A stretch of DNA of 64,000 nucleotides, taken from positions 84,851,432-84,915,431 of the forward strand of contig CAXKWD010000009.1 of NCBI GenBank assembly GCA_964059195.1, read 5' to 3'. Made by a program: the position numbers and the translations under genes. Positions 13,601 to 23,559 of the stretch are shown piece by piece. Origin of the DNA: Ectobius pallidus. Lineage: Eukaryota; Arthropoda; Insecta; Blattodea; Ectobiidae. How positions within the stretch are numbered: position 1 is the first letter of the stretch; every line of letters begins with the position of its first letter. The notes under the pieces were generated by a model that had not been told where the DNA came from, ran no database searches, and was given only the letters and a program-made list of their open reading frames with translations.

Positions 13601-15702
13601 ACGTTCTTTATTATACCGGCATTCGTGTTCCTTCAAATTTCACGCTTAGAACTGCCAACACTGCTTCCCTCCTTCTCAAGAAATGTCATGGCCCGAGATT
13701 AAGCGGCTGTATTGTACAGTATGTCCTTTGTTTCTGTTCATTGCTATTAGACAATTTTGGGTATGTATCGAAATGTTGAATGTATTTGAAGGGTGATATC
13801 TAAGAATGATCAGAGTCCCTGTTTGGTATGACATGAGTTGAAGTGCCGTCTTGTAATATATATATTTATTTGCACCATTTATTTAAAGATTTGCCATTAA
13901 TTTTTTTTTCTATTATAAGTATTATTAATTCATTTTATTTATGTTTTCAGAGTCTGGATAATAAGATTCATGAGACTGTTGAAACAATCAACCAGCTAAA
14001 GACGAACAGAGAGTTCTTCTTGAGCTTTGCCAAGGATCCTCAGCAGTTCATTAATAAGTGGATTATCTCTCAGACAAGGGATCTAAAGGTGATTTCTTGT
14101 TTCTTGGGCTTTTGCTATCTTATGGGATTGCTTTGTATTCTCAGATGATTATTAAACCTCATGGTGTTATAAATATCTTAGTTAAAAATAATAACTTGTT
14201 ACCATCCTAGTTATAGCAGAATCCTAGTTATAGCAGAACTTTATATAAGAAATCCATTCAGCTTGTATTCCATTTAACTTTAAAAACATCACAGCTTTTA
14301 ACTTTAACATCATTGTGTCGAGGAGTAGGGTAATTTCAAACATCAAAAAAATTAGTCTATTTCCAGTAGCTGATGTGAAAAGGGTGAGAGCTTAAAAGTT
14401 TTTAACTTAAATTGCTTGGTCAGTGTATTGTACAGTGAGACCGATTTTCAGCAGGAGGCATTAGGGCCAGTAACATAGCTGGATTTTGGCAAGTAGGTAA
14501 AAAATGGCTCTATACTTCCATTGTAGAAGAGTTAAAAGGTATTCATACAGCACACATTGAAGTTACCCCCCCCCCCTCTATTTTATGGGGAAACTGTTTG
14601 ACATTTCATGCCCATCTTGTGCTCCATGCATTTAATTTCATGGACTTCCTGTTATTTTGTGAATAATACTTGTACTGCAGAAATATACATATTGTGGCGT
14701 CTTGTCTCCTGACATTTTAAGCATGCTTTTTCTGGTCCACTTTTTTTATATTTGTAGTTTCTAAGCCTTGCTTTGATGTCTTATTCACACTTGTAGTAAG
14801 GCCTAACCTTACAAGTAATGGTAAATGGAATTTGAGTTCCCCTTCTGTAACCTTTACCAGCTGAGGGTCTATTATGTTTTTACTTATAGTTTAGTGGACT
14901 GCATTCCATCCCTTTAAAAATCACTCTTTATTTCCTCAGTTTTGACCATACAGTATCAGTTTCAGCTTTCTGTTGTGTACAAACCAGCAGTTGCCCTAAA
15001 ATATTTTGTATATAAAATCTCATATTATAGTTATAGAAGGGGCTGAAAGCGACGTCCTCCCTTAGCTAAATAGATGTTTCATCGCATTCACAATCAGATT
15101 TGTAATAGTATAATAGTAATTACTCATAAAATATAACAACGACCTGTATACATGAATGAATGGATACTGACTGTCTGCAGGAAAGAAGCGAACTCCTCTG
15201 CATTCAGTTATAAAGAATGAAAGTAGGGTTTAGCTTGAGCCACCATAGGCTTGATGAGGTTAACCTCAAACACCAAGCATTTCATCTAAAGGAAAAAATG
15301 TAGCCCAGTCCTCATATAATACAGTGGAGCCTTGTTAACATGTTTTTCTATGGATGAAAAGATGGATGTCTTAAACAGGAAAACATATATTGAAAAAATA
15401 TCTAAGGGAATAATTTATGTAGATATTTTCTGTGTTACTCAATACGACCCAGGCTTCCACTATACTTAATTTTGCAGTTACAGTTCTCTGAAGCACTAGG
15501 TTTTGAATAAGTACAGTATTCTAATCTGCAATTTCTATTTTTTCAGACTATGACAGATGTTGTTGGTAACCCTGAAGAGGAAAGAAGATCTGACTTCTTC
15601 TACCAGCCTTGGGCACAAGAAGCAGTCTGCCGTTATTTCTATACTAAAGTCCAGCAGAAAAGAGCAGAACTTGAACAGGCTCTAGGCATTCGTAATTCAT
15701 AG
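1476..15702 (+). CDS. Bap60: Bap60/SMARCD, SWI/SNF complex 60-kDa subunit (3' part, five exons)
   Basis: Core subunit of the SWI/SNF (BAP/PBAP) nucleosome remodeller, acting in the nucleus by linking transcription factors to the complex. Coding exons: 1476-1649, 6637-6782, 12206-12326, 13951-14088 and 15547-15702 with stop TAG. All junctions are AG/GT and the phases agree (0, 2, 0, 0), giving 244 C-terminal residues of a family usually near 500. The first two exons hold the SWIB domain, including the nearly invariant stretches [37 protein letters not shown] and [11 protein letters not shown]. The last three exons encode the charged helical C-terminus ending [10 protein letters not shown]. The 5' half lies upstream of the window. 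Dnajc16 follows on the same strand 8 kb downstream. Introns are large and full of mobile elements, but the exons look intact. Identity is near certain; the start and earlier exons cannot be seen. Confidence 0.97.
1650..2301. other. Intron of Bap60, no feature recognised
   Basis: Unique-looking AT-rich intron sequence with no exon, inverted repeat or tRNA-like box seen. Confidence 0.4.
2583..2742. repeat. Inverted repeat around a hammerhead-like core
   Basis: Arms of about 50 bp (2583-2632 and 2693-2742) pair almost perfectly. The central loop carries CTGAAGA, a GACCA/TGGTC hairpin and GAAA. I could not find the flanking direct repeat seen around the four similar elements in this window. Confidence 0.7.
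2660..2690 (+). ncRNA. Hammerhead-ribozyme-like core (probably degenerate)
   Basis: CTGAAGA at 2660-2666, one extra T, stem II GACCA/TGGTC around CAAGC, then GAAA. The conserved core bases are all present, but no good stem I can be drawn, so activity is doubtful. Confidence 0.35.
2946..3021. repeat. Perfect palindrome with 24-bp arms
   Basis: CTTTAAAGGACAAGGCCGCT continues to AAAA on the left and reappears inverted at the right, ending at 3021. The 28-bp loop repeats TGCATTCAAAA. It would form a strong cruciform or RNA hairpin. Confidence 0.85.
3564..3785 (-). pseudogene. Unidentified open frame split by a Tigger insertion
   Basis: A minus-strand frame with an Ala/Glu-rich stretch ([14 protein letters not shown]) runs up to the Tigger at 3788. 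If the Tigger and one copy of its TA are ignored, the same frame continues without a stop into 4788-4915, giving roughly 115 codons. I do not recognise the product; it may be the decayed gene of the surrounding hAT. Chance openness cannot be excluded. Confidence 0.3.
3788..4785. mobile_element. Tigger/pogo element, nested
   Basis: Both ends begin CAGTGGAACCTCGTTA when read inward, a classic Tigger end. The target duplication is TA (3786-3787 and 4786-4787). 998 bp; no clear transposase. A 110-bp fragment of the same family lies at 15322. Confidence 0.8.
5284..6147 (-). mobile_element. Tigger/pogo element with transposase remnant
   Basis: Terminal repeats CAATGAAACCTGTC at the left and CAGTAAAACCTGCC (reverse complement) at the right, with TA duplicated at 5282-5283 and 6148-6149. 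864 bp. It keeps only the N-terminal DNA-binding part of its transposase on the minus strand. Confidence 0.75.
5390..5653 (-). pseudogene. CENP-B/pogo helix-turn-helix transposase fragment
   Basis: The minus strand reads [12 protein letters not shown], an in-frame TGA, then [20 protein letters not shown] and [20 protein letters not shown]. This is the N-terminal CENP-B-type domain of Tigger/jerky proteins. The catalytic DDE part is absent from the 864-bp element. Non-functional. Confidence 0.7.
6265..6298 (+). ncRNA. Degenerate hammerhead-like core
   Basis: CTGATGA, T, GCAG, a loop, CTGT, then GATAC where GAAAC is expected. It closely resembles the motif at 49526-49567 but has lost the GAAA box. 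No flanking arms are found. Confidence 0.3.
6637..6782 (+). CDS. Bap60: Bap60 exon b (end of SWIB domain)
   Basis: Acceptor TTCAG ends at 6636 behind a T-rich tract; donor GTGAGT begins at 6783. It starts [18 protein letters not shown], directly continuing the SWIB domain, and ends in phase 2 within a serine codon. Confidence 0.95.
6783..7676. other. Bap60 intron; possible outer end of a larger element
   Basis: AT-rich. Sequence at about 6970-7070 resembles, in inverted orientation, sequence at about 10700-10860 (shared TTCAGAYGAGTTT and CCRMCGACTGG words). This hints at a larger old element around 7677-10652. Confidence 0.3.
7677..10652 (-). mobile_element. DNA transposon with ~520-bp terminal inverted repeats
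   Basis: Left arm 7677-8205 and right arm 10133-10652 are inverted copies, both starting GGGTCATTCCATGTCAAATC when read inward. The 4-bp target duplication is TGTA (7673-7676 and 10653-10656). The inner 1.9 kb encodes a decayed DDE-like protein on the minus strand. The 4-bp duplication and long ends recall Sola-type elements, but I cannot confirm that family. Confidence 0.85.
8890..10022 (-). pseudogene. Decayed DDE-like transposase of the long-TIR element
   Basis: Read on the minus strand. It begins with [20 protein letters not shown] and passes an in-frame TAA (9544-9546). It then gives [19 protein letters not shown] and [19 protein letters not shown], followed by [19 protein letters not shown]. 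After a frameshift near 9110 it reads [20 protein letters not shown]. The CDFAENY and SDG motifs look like the first two catalytic aspartates of an RNase H-like transposase, an inference from position. I know this protein type from many arthropod genomes but not its formal name. At least one stop and two frameshifts make it non-functional. Confidence 0.6.
10975..11007. mobile_element. Solo Tigger terminus
   Basis: GGTTCCAATTAACATGGATA then ATCAGGAGTTTGCAG followed by TA is a diverged copy of the right end at 20185-20220. I find no matching left end nearby. Confidence 0.4.
11308..11349 (-). ncRNA. Hammerhead-like motif, left arm
   Basis: Inverted twin of the motif at 11662-11703. It differs at the conserved G of GAAA (reads AAAA), which should kill cleavage. 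Confidence 0.45.
11662..11703 (+). ncRNA. Hammerhead-like motif, right arm
   Basis: Stem I GTAG/CTAC, core TTGAGGA (C3 changed to T), one extra T, stem II GCATATG/CATATGC, GAAAC, and self-complementary ACATGT as a loopless stem III. T at 11699 lies at the expected cleavage position. Confidence 0.5.
12206..12326 (+). CDS. Bap60: Bap60 exon c
   Basis: Acceptor TCCAG ends at 12205; donor GTAAGT begins at 12327. It completes the split serine and reads [20 protein letters not shown], the conserved stretch after the SWIB domain. It ends in phase 0. Confidence 0.95.
12327..13290. other. Bap60 intron, no feature recognised
   Basis: AT-rich, no transposon ends or tRNA boxes seen. Confidence 0.4.
13421..13570 (+). 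pseudogene. N-terminal fragment of a transposase (helix-turn-helix region)
   Basis: Reads [20 protein letters not shown] and [19 protein letters not shown]. This matches the pattern of the HTH/linker region of DDE_3-type arthropod transposases (predicted FPT...LL...FNG...L...L...LGF). A further piece in another frame lies just upstream (about 13290-13420). No catalytic part. Moderate to low confidence. Confidence 0.4.
13951..14088 (+). CDS. Bap60: Bap60 exon d
   Basis: Acceptor TTTTCAG ends at 13950; donor GTGATT begins at 14089. 46 codons, including [20 protein letters not shown] and [14 protein letters not shown], a helical region typical of SMARCD proteins. Confidence 0.95.
14089..15321. 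other. Bap60 intron, no clear feature
   Basis: Contains a short direct duplication (ATCCTAGTTATAGCAGAA near 14204 and 14221) and a poly-C run near 14566-14576. Nothing else recognised. Confidence 0.4.
15322..15430. mobile_element. Tigger end fragment, same family as 3788-4785
   Basis: CAGTGGAGCCTTGTTAACAT then GATGTCTTAAACAGGAAAAC aligns with the right end of the Tigger at 4785 read inward. It is an orphan of about 110 bp, 115 bp before the last Bap60 exon. Confidence 0.6.
15547..15702 (+). CDS. Bap60: Bap60 terminal exon
   Basis: Acceptor TTTTTTCAG ends at 15546; stop TAG at 15700-15702. It contains [20 protein letters not shown] and ends [10 protein letters not shown], the family's normal C-terminus, so the gene is not truncated at this end. 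Confidence 0.96.
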   Translation, partial: TMTDVVGNPEEERRSDFFYQPWAQEAVCRYFYTKVQQKRAELEQALGIRNS

Positions 15703-16560
15703 ACATATTTTCAGCTGCTTTTATAACGCGAAACTTACTTCTAAATATATGATCGTATGTAGTTTTCCTGACAACCTGATGAATGGATGATAGTGAGTGT
15801 GCAATAGGACAGTGATATAGATTGGGAACTGCTATAGAAAACTGCCTTCTTTGTATCATGTGCTGCTATGTATTTCTAATATATTGTCATTTCTTCATTC
15901 TTTTAATTGCTGTAGCTGTCACTGTGACGGAGGTAGATAATTTTTAAATCTTTTAACCAGACATGGGTCCATTTTCTCCCCTGGAACTGCCACTTTCTTC
16001 AGAGATATTCCCACCCAGAATACATTCTTTGCCACCTTTTCAAAGATGTTGAATTCATGTGCCACGGAGCTGCGTTCTCTGCAGATATGTGCAATAGCCA
16101 GTTATAACTTCTCACAACTTTGTGTTGTAACTTGTAAGTTTAACAATGTGTGGTAATTGCTATGAGCCGCTACTGAATACAAAGATAAAGATCTGCACTT
16201 TTTAACATAAAACATTACTATACGATTATTATTTTTATTTTTACTCTATGTTAGCATATTTAATGCAATTTTCCTTGCAGTCATAGCCATAGCAATTAGA
16301 AGATTAAAAACTCGGAACTTGTATAAAATTCTATTCTAGAATTCCTGTAGCTTAATTAATCACCCATTGCCTTTTTCTTAGCTCATTACTTCAATGATGA
16401 TTTTTAAGTCTGGTTTGAAATCTATATATCTATTATTTAGTATTACCATTGGGTAGAAATCCTTGAATTTTAGTACATTTGCAGCTATAAAGAGTTTAAG
16501 AGGCACGCACTGCACAGATTGGAATTCACAGAGCAGTGTAAGAATATGTGAGAGAAGTCT
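15703..16560 (+). other. Bap60 3' untranslated region and downstream flank
   Basis: No further coding similarity is seen after the stop. The first canonical-like poly(A) signal I see is ATTAAA at 16303-16308; AATAAA occurs later at 16819 and 16881, beyond a TTTC microsatellite. The true 3' end cannot be decided from sequence alone. Confidence 0.4.
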
Positions 16561-16590
16561 TTTTTTTTTTTGTCTTTCTTTTCTTTCTTT

Positions 16591-16655
<65 letters not shown>
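16561..16655. repeat. TTTC tetranucleotide microsatellite
   Basis: A T run, then about 20 TTTC units, then C runs. Open frames through it on either strand are low-complexity artefacts. Confidence 0.95.
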
Positions 16656-16656
<1 letters not shown>

Positions 16657-17210
16657 CCCCACTCCCCCCCTTGTTGTTTTGAATGTACACTGCTACAAAG
16701 GAATTGATATCTGGTAGCTGGTTTATATGTGAACCTTAAGAACACAGATGCAATGGAGTTCACTCCAAATGTGCAGTGGATTGACCATAATTCCAATCCA
16801 AGGCTCTCTGATGGAAGGAATAAAGAAGATGGAAGTGCTTGTGTATATGAAATTGATTTTGTTAAATTCATTTCATTCAAAATAAATTCTAGTGCAGCCT
16901 CACGTTTCACCTTGTTCTTCAAGTTAAAATATTTGAAATTCCACAATAATTTTTGGACTGGATATAATTCCAGGTATTTCACAATTTCTCATCCCTTCAT
17001 TTTACAAAATGTGAATAATCTTCACACATGTAAAACTTTGAAACTATTACTTGAATTTCACAAAAATTTGGAATCTGTCAAAACTGCATTTTTCGTAACT
17101 CAGTGTCACCTAGACATCTCGTATGTGTGCATTCAAGTTAAAACAGTTGTGAAACTTACCGGGTAGTTACGAATATAGATATGTGTTCTTGAAAACACAG
17201 AATTTTGTTT
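16656..17210. other. Intergenic, no gene recognised
   Basis: A plus-strand frame of 145 codons (16729-17166) is open but has no recognisable domain and no coding-like composition. AATAAA at 16819 and 16881 could serve the Bap60 transcript. Confidence 0.35.
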
Positions 17211-17456
17211 CTGTAGAATATTTTAGGATAAAGATTCCTCTTACACTAGGATTCAAACATGTGACCTCCCTTTTTTTGTGCTGATAGCTCTACCACCTGA
17301 GCTTGCCAGAATTTGATTCACAGCGCCAGATGGAATCTCTCTCCATGACTGATTTCCCTTAATCACTACCTCACGGAAAGCCGAAGATGATATTAAATCC
17401 CAGGGTCATAGGAATTATCTTCCTAAAATATTCTCATGTGATGTTCCATAATGTTC
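17211..17456 (-). mobile_element. tRNA-derived SINE, copy 1
   Basis: On the minus strand, an A box within GCTCAGGTGGTAGAGC (17287-17302) and a B box GTTTGAATCCT (17248-17258) are spaced as in a tRNA. The sequence parallels copy 2 at 62110-62200 (shared TTTTAGGA.AAA.AT and ACACT.GGATT). The outer words GAATATTTTAGGA recur inverted at 17211 and 17454. Confidence 0.6.
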
Positions 17457-17887
17457 TACAGAAACAATATTTTGTGGTTTCATGAATACAAATCTTTATT
17501 TTATATGTTACTGTACAACAAAAGTGGAAACCCAGTCACAAAATAACTACATTAGTATGTCTCACAATACTGTATGTGACATAAATTTCGTTTGGTAAGG
17601 TAGAACAGGGTAGGGATTCAGATACCCAAGATTTCATCAGTTTTCTTGGGGCATTTATGTTGCCCGCACATGTTGACTTACATTGTATTCCCCAAAACAA
17701 GAAACAATCATTTAATTTTCTTTTAATACAGAACTGAAAAAATGTTAAAATTTTGTTCAGCCTGTATTCACAATTTCAGATAATTTTTATTTAACAACAG
17801 TAAAGGGAAAATAAAAAAATGATAGGACTCATATTTGACACAAAATACAAGGGAAAATATTTTCTAAATCTGAGCAATACAAAAAAG

Positions 17888-20220
17888 CAGAAAACTCCTG
17901 ATTATCCATGGGAAGATTATACAGTTTTCAGAATATTCCTGCAAGATTCTTCTTTCCTTTTTAGCGCTTTGCAAGCAGAATACTATATTGATATAAGTGG
18001 GTGCAAAATTTTAAACTTCCCTCACATTATTCGTCATATTATTCATAGAAAATTTTGAGAAGCCAGGTAACATTCTCTGTGTACAAGAGGGCGAGAAACT
18101 GCAGAAAATTCAGTATCTTACACCTGCTTGCAAGGTGTATACATTTATATACACACTGAACTGTTATTGTTAATGAAAATTCAGAACAGTGGCGGCTATT
18201 CAGGTGAAGTAGGTGAAGTAGCACTTCACCAGTATTTTTCCTTTACAATACGTATTTTTAAAGTTTATTTCCCATATCACGAATGTTGGTTTTTACTATA
18301 AATGCATTTATGTAATTTTGTATTGCCCGCCACGAGTGATGTTAAAGGAGGAGGCGCCAGAGAGCTCTCGAGTCTTGCAAAGAAGCACGAAGCAGAACTA
18401 GCCTTGATTCACTTCCCCTGTTCCATGGGTAGTCTGGTCCACTAAAAATGATGCTACAAGCAGCATTTTTCTCGCTTATCCCACGTCCATGCTGAAGGGA
18501 TCAGACTACCCACGAAGGTGTCATCCTTCGGCTTCATGATGCGCGCGCCGTGCGGTTACCACAGCAATGCTGCTACAATGACAGTGTGTGGCGGGTTTCA
18601 TACCTACTCCTCTTCTGCTAACAGCTCCATTAATAGCAAAGCACCTCTACCTGTACCAAAGGTAATAAATGTTCGAAATCAATGTTTTTAACATAAATAC
18701 CTGTTTTGAATTCTCCTCTGTCCTATAATATTTTCAGGAACGTGTCTGTGTGGCTTGAGAACTAAACATCGTGTATAAATAAAACGTATTTGGATTAGAT
18801 ATCTTCTGGGGAGATTGACGACTTTTTCTTACTTTTATACGGTATCCTTATACTTTGAAGGGTAGTTATAAGCCAGCTATCGTTTGTACAAACTCAGGCT
18901 TTTAAGTCTTACATCTTTGGGCGATGCTAGAACTGACTTTCATTCTTCACGATTTTTTAGAAAAGAAACTAACAATTTTGTTAAAATTTCCACACGATTT
19001 GCATAGACGCTAAAGAGCTAGAATTTTTATTTTTAACAATTTTCAATTAATTATTTAAAAGGTGTTTATAAACAACCATATACTTCATTGAAGTATGAAC
19101 GGTAGAGGAGCTTGGATTCTTTCTCATAAAATTAAATATCATTAACGGAAAAAAAATCATAGGCGTTCGATTCTATAGCACAAAAGTGAGGCATAGGGAT
19201 GAGACTAGAAGTTAATTTATTTAATGTGTGTCACCATATACCAAGACTACTGTGTACTGTGATGAAAGCCCACTGTCACATGTCACAACACTGAACCATC
19301 TTCGGAGATCGTCACTGATAGGACGCCATAGGACGACAACGTTGAATCACGACGTTTCATTCCTACAATGCATATTTTTTCATAGGCAATCATACGACAT
19401 GTGACATATTAATCACTGCATATTAATGCCTTGAAGTATCCAGTAACGAGCTGAAGTTTATCAGATAAAATTGCATCTTTCCGACCCTTGCAAGCATATT
19501 AACTTATAAGATAAACAACTGTCATTGGTCGATATCCGAGGCATTGCTAAAGATTATTAGTCAATTTCAAGTCTGCATCGCATGAATAGAATATTCTGAG
19601 TAATCTGATTAGGAGAATAATAATTACGATAAACATCAATAGATTCGCGGCGGAAAAGCAGGATCGAATTTATCTAATGAAACTCATAATCCCGATTGGG
19701 ATTTATTAAGAGTATTCCATGAATAAAATGTATCAGATTTTATAAATAATAACTATATTCTTACCTGCATTGTTTAAAATCAAATCATCATTGTGCCAGC
19801 TGTCAGATCACGACGTAGGCCTACTAAATGAAGGATCAAAAATGTTGCCAGACAAGTATCTTGTTTAGCGAATATTTCAATTCAGAAAGAACCTTTACTG
19901 CAGCTAGAAGAAATGCAGCCGTCCTATGATGATATCACCCACAAATTTGCAGCCATAAAGGACTATCGAAGGATTGATTTGCTATACAAGACATAGGTGA
20001 GTTCGGTTATTAACGTAAGCATGTGGCATTTTTTCCTCTTCACCTAATTTTCCGGCCACGAGCCGCCACTGATTCAGAATATAACAAGCATTTTGACAGC
20101 CTATTGAAATCATATTAGATTATAGCTCATAACAGCATTGTTGAAGTTTGGATTATCCATTGTTTTGATTATTCATTCATATCATGCTCCCAATTAACAC
20201 AAATAATCGGGAGTTTGCTG
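17888..20220. mobile_element. Tigger element split by a hAT insertion
   Basis: Left end CAGAAAACTCCTGATTATCC; right end read inward CAGCAAACTCCCGATTATTT, a known Tigger-type terminus. TA follows the right end (20221-20222); the left TA is lost. The hAT at 18187-20071 interrupts it. No transposase seen in what remains. Confidence 0.55.
18187..20071. mobile_element. hAT element, 1885 bp
   Basis: Both ends read CAGTGGCGGCT inward, with exact 8-bp target duplications ATTCAGAA (18179-18186 and 20072-20079). It contains an inner palindrome (GGGTAGTCTGGTCC near 18427 against GGATCAGACTACCC near 18498). No intact transposase. Confidence 0.8.
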
Positions 20221-20221
20221 T

Positions 20222-20794
20222 ACTACAAAAATTCAAGATATAAAAATAACATTTAGCACAGAACAATAAATACACAACACAGCAGCAAGACACATAAACC
20301 TCTCATGTCATGATACTGCCCTTCTTACTCTTGTTTTCTCCTGCTTCAATAACCTGTTGAAAAAAGGGGGGACGAAGGAATATCCAGGGCAACCTAAAAA
20401 AAAATTAAGAACAAGCAGAAATGCTATTTCCAGGCCTGGAAAAATTAATTATTTTAAAATTCAAGGTAGCATGGGAACCCTTCTTACATCCATAATTTCC
20501 ATGCGGAAATTTTTGCATTAGAGATTAAAGTCATAATTCACAAAATAAGTCTTAATTTATATTCCAGCATCATCTTCCGTTGTGCTACTGCCAACGTAAA
20601 GCATTTCACAATAATGAAGTCAACTTAAATTCAAATAGATCTGGATATAATACTCAAATTACCTTATGATCAGGGAGTATATTATTGTTTCTTGGGCTTC
20701 CAGCTGGGTGAGCAAGAGGATCTACCACCTCCGAAATTCATCAAATAGTCCATCCCATGAAGGATTCATGCTAGGCATCTACTAAATCTACTGT
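20222..20794. other. Intergenic, no feature recognised
   Basis: AT-rich; possible upstream part of the Penelope-like remnant in its last 100 bp, but not readable as protein. Confidence 0.35.
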
Positions 20795-21069
20795 AAATTT
20801 AGACATGTTTGCATTGGACAGATGGACCGCACCGTAGAGGAAAGATGCAATGAACATCGCAGATGCATCAGACGGTATTACCCAGACAAGTCTGCAGTGG
20901 CCCAGCACTGTGTCCACACTGGCTACAAGATTCAATTCAACCAGACCTAGGGAGGTAGAAATACTATTGGTGTCGCATTGTTGCAGATGCCTTGGAAATC
21001 AATAGGGATGGCAGTTTACACTTTAGCCAGGCCTGGAAGCCAATATTGGCTACTCTTACTCCCAAATAA
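20795..21069 (+). pseudogene. Penelope-like element, GIY-YIG endonuclease remnant
   Basis: The frame from 20795 reads CIGQMDRTVEERCNEHRRCI and PDKSAVAQHCVHTGYKIQFN then a stop at 20947. After a frameshift, 20959-21066 reads IVADALEINRDGSLHFSQAW and KPIL. This is the usual order of the C-terminal GIY-YIG domain in Penelope-like retroelements (IGQTGR...ERC.EH...KSA.A.H...H.I.F, then ALEI). It is broken and lacks the reverse transcriptase. Confidence 0.75.
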
Positions 21070-21889
21070 AATAGTGGTCCTGAGAAGGGCCAATTTCACA
21101 TCTTACCAACACCATTGAATTCAATTTTTCCTTTTTGACCGATCAGAGCTTTCCATTTCTAATTTTTCTTATTGGCACCACCCATCGTAACACATCCTGT
21201 CTTTCCTATATAATAAAGATATTTCCCAATCCTGGTCACTTCTCCCAGAAGACTGCATCGGAGATAACTGCCAAAAGCTTGGAATCAATCCTCTTGCTCG
21301 CCTGGTTAGATGCCCGAGAAACAATAATATATTCTCAACACAGGGAAAGCATGGTAATAGTTGACAAGTAATGCTGTTTAAATATATTGAGCAGTTCTGG
21401 GGTGGGTGTGTAAAGAGGTAACTCAAAAAATTAATGTGTTTATTGTCATTCGTTTTTAATCAAAAGATGAGTATTATTTTAATCATTACTTGATTATGCT
21501 CTAAAATTTTATGATATAAACATTGTTGTGAAAAGAGAAGTATCTCATAAAACTTCAGTGCATAGTGACGTATGTAATGATTTATTAACTCCAAGCAGAC
21601 CTCTCTTTTTACAATGAAAACAGTCTACAGAGGGGTACCTCAATTACGAATGAACGTATACTACTTTACATACCGGAATTTAGAAAAATGGTTATCCCAC
21701 AGCACATTACAATATTACTTTATGACTGCAATGATATGAGATACCTCTTTACACACAGATAGATAAAAAGGTCAAGGTATGGTCCATGGAGATCTGTATG
21801 GTTTCCAGGAGATTAAGACATGGGCACAAGAAGGTGGTAAGGTTGTCAGTCATACGCACCAGTCACTTTTTACCCCCAGGAATACTACT
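21070..21889. other. Intergenic, no feature recognised
   Basis: No exon, transposon terminus or tRNA-like box seen. Confidence 0.35.
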
Positions 21890-22060
21890 AGTACATAATC
21901 ATTTCTGTTAGAGGCTGAGTTAACCCCAGGGCCATAGTGCCACCAAAGGATTAGACCAGTGGGAAATTCCCACCGTCCTCATCAGGAATCAATTCCGTGG
22001 CCTTCCGGTTCGTAGCACAGTGCCTCAACCACTATGCCATGGCGTACCCCGATAAAGAAT
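21890..22060 (-). mobile_element. tRNA-derived SINE-like sequence
   Basis: The minus strand reads TGGCATAGTGGTTGAGGCAC (A-box region) and GAATTGATTCCTG (B-box region) with tRNA-like spacing. The anticodon arm does not fold cleanly, so this is not a tRNA gene. Confidence 0.5.
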
Positions 22061-22779
22061 AAATCCATCATTATTCCTGGCTAGATATCTCAATTCTCAC
22101 AATTGTAGAGTTAACTCTCTTCACACAGGCACCTGGGAATTATGCTGGGAGGACTATATCATTTTTACTTAAGTTTTATCTTAAGGGGTCCAGAACACTT
22201 AAAACATGATTTTCTTTTGTTTTCACTTTCCTTCGAAATCTCTTTCCAGTTCCATAAGCACCAATCTGATATCTTGACTCTACATACTTATTTTTTGTAA
22301 ACCTTGCTTGGCGTGTTCTCGTGCTTCAGCATTTTATTTGAACAAATAGCCACTGAAGATTTTTTTTACATGCAGATCACGTAGCAATCTGATGAATGTA
22401 GTTTAACCCTTTCACCAATTCCATTAGTTTTTCTTATGTAATTAAAAAACATAAATTATGTGAATGGTTCCCTATATATCATCAGCATCAGAGTACTTTT
22501 TTGTAAATTCTCGATATTACAAACATCCTTTACGATATTTTCTGGAGCATGCAGAATAATTATATCGAGATTTATACTATCAACGTTTCATAGTATACTA
22601 ATAACATCAATAATGGCTACTTGAAAGACAACTCTTATGGATACTTGACTTAACGGCAATTTACTTTTGCCCCAGGCCCTGTAAATCAACGGAATAGCAT
22701 GGACATGCCAAAATCACATGTCTAGGAAGAGATTGTTATAGTTTCCTCCTGTCGAATAGCGCAGGTAACCTCAGTTTAT

Positions 22780-22995
22780 CAGTTCATTTATATATTTCAA
22801 TTTATCCATGTCTCTCCTGGGATCGAATCTTGGTGGGCCCATGTGGAATCTGTGAACAAAATGGGGTTTGGGCAGGTTTTCTCGAGGTGCTCCTGTTTTC
22901 CTTGCCATATATCATTCCCACCATTTCTCGTGTCATAACATGACCATTTGGTGACAGTAAAGGAATTTTTAAATTTATCTGTGTCCCTTGATGTG
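22780..22995 (+). mobile_element. SINE-like body with B-box
   Basis: GGGATCGAATCTTGGTGGGC followed by CCATGTGGAATCTGTG and a TTTCTCGAGGTGCTCCTGTT stretch resembles the common insect SINE body placed after a tRNA-like head. The A box is not clear. Confidence 0.45.
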
Positions 22996-23269
22996 ATCAA
23001 TGCAACCTATGTTCAAACCATATAAACTTTTCAATTCAACGACTATAAGAGAGTTTTGAAGAAAAAAAGTGCCTTTTTAATATCAGGTAAATTTTTGGCT
23101 TCTGTAGTTTTACAAAAAAATTTACTACTAATAATCCATCAAGAAAATCATCAGTATTCTAATTGTCATGGGAGTGAGTTACCATAAAATATAGTCAAAT
23201 TCCTGCTATTATATGTCAGAAAGTAGACATAATAGTCGCCGCGAAACCTTTCCTTTACATTAAATATTT

Positions 23270-23363
23270 AATTTATTTTGTGGGTTTTACTCATGCCGGT
23301 CTCCATGATCACAGGATAATTTATTTTGTGGGTTTTACTCAATCCGGTCTCCATGATCACAGG
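23270..23363. repeat. 48-bp tandem duplication
   Basis: The unit running TTTATTTTGTGGGTTTTACT to CTCCATGATCACAGG occurs twice in a row (from 23270 and 23318), with a few substitutions. Confidence 0.85.
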
Positions 23364-23500
23364 AGCTGAGGCATACAGTTTTGGAGCCATGACGATTGAG
23401 GCTTCGGGTTCGAGTCCCATCTGGAGCATCGGTGTTTGTGTAATTTGTACGGGTAAAAAAAAAGATTAAATTGACAAAAATGAAGAAACTTCATTTGGAC
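23340..23500 (+). mobile_element. tRNA-derived SINE fragment
   Basis: A strong B box, GGTTCGAGTCCC at 23407-23418, is followed by an AT-rich tail with an A9 run. It adjoins the 48-bp duplication and lies about 320 bp upstream of the Dnajc16 start codon. Confidence 0.45.
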
Positions 23501-23559
23501 AATTTTCCATAGGCTGGCTAAAATTATAAATACATAATATTTTGTTGCAACCATTTCGC

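Noticed and set aside
16378..16982. Open frames of 84-165 codons through the TTTC microsatellite
   Set aside because: They consist mostly of Lys/Glu or Phe/Leu/Ser repeats created by the microsatellite; no domain and no splice context.
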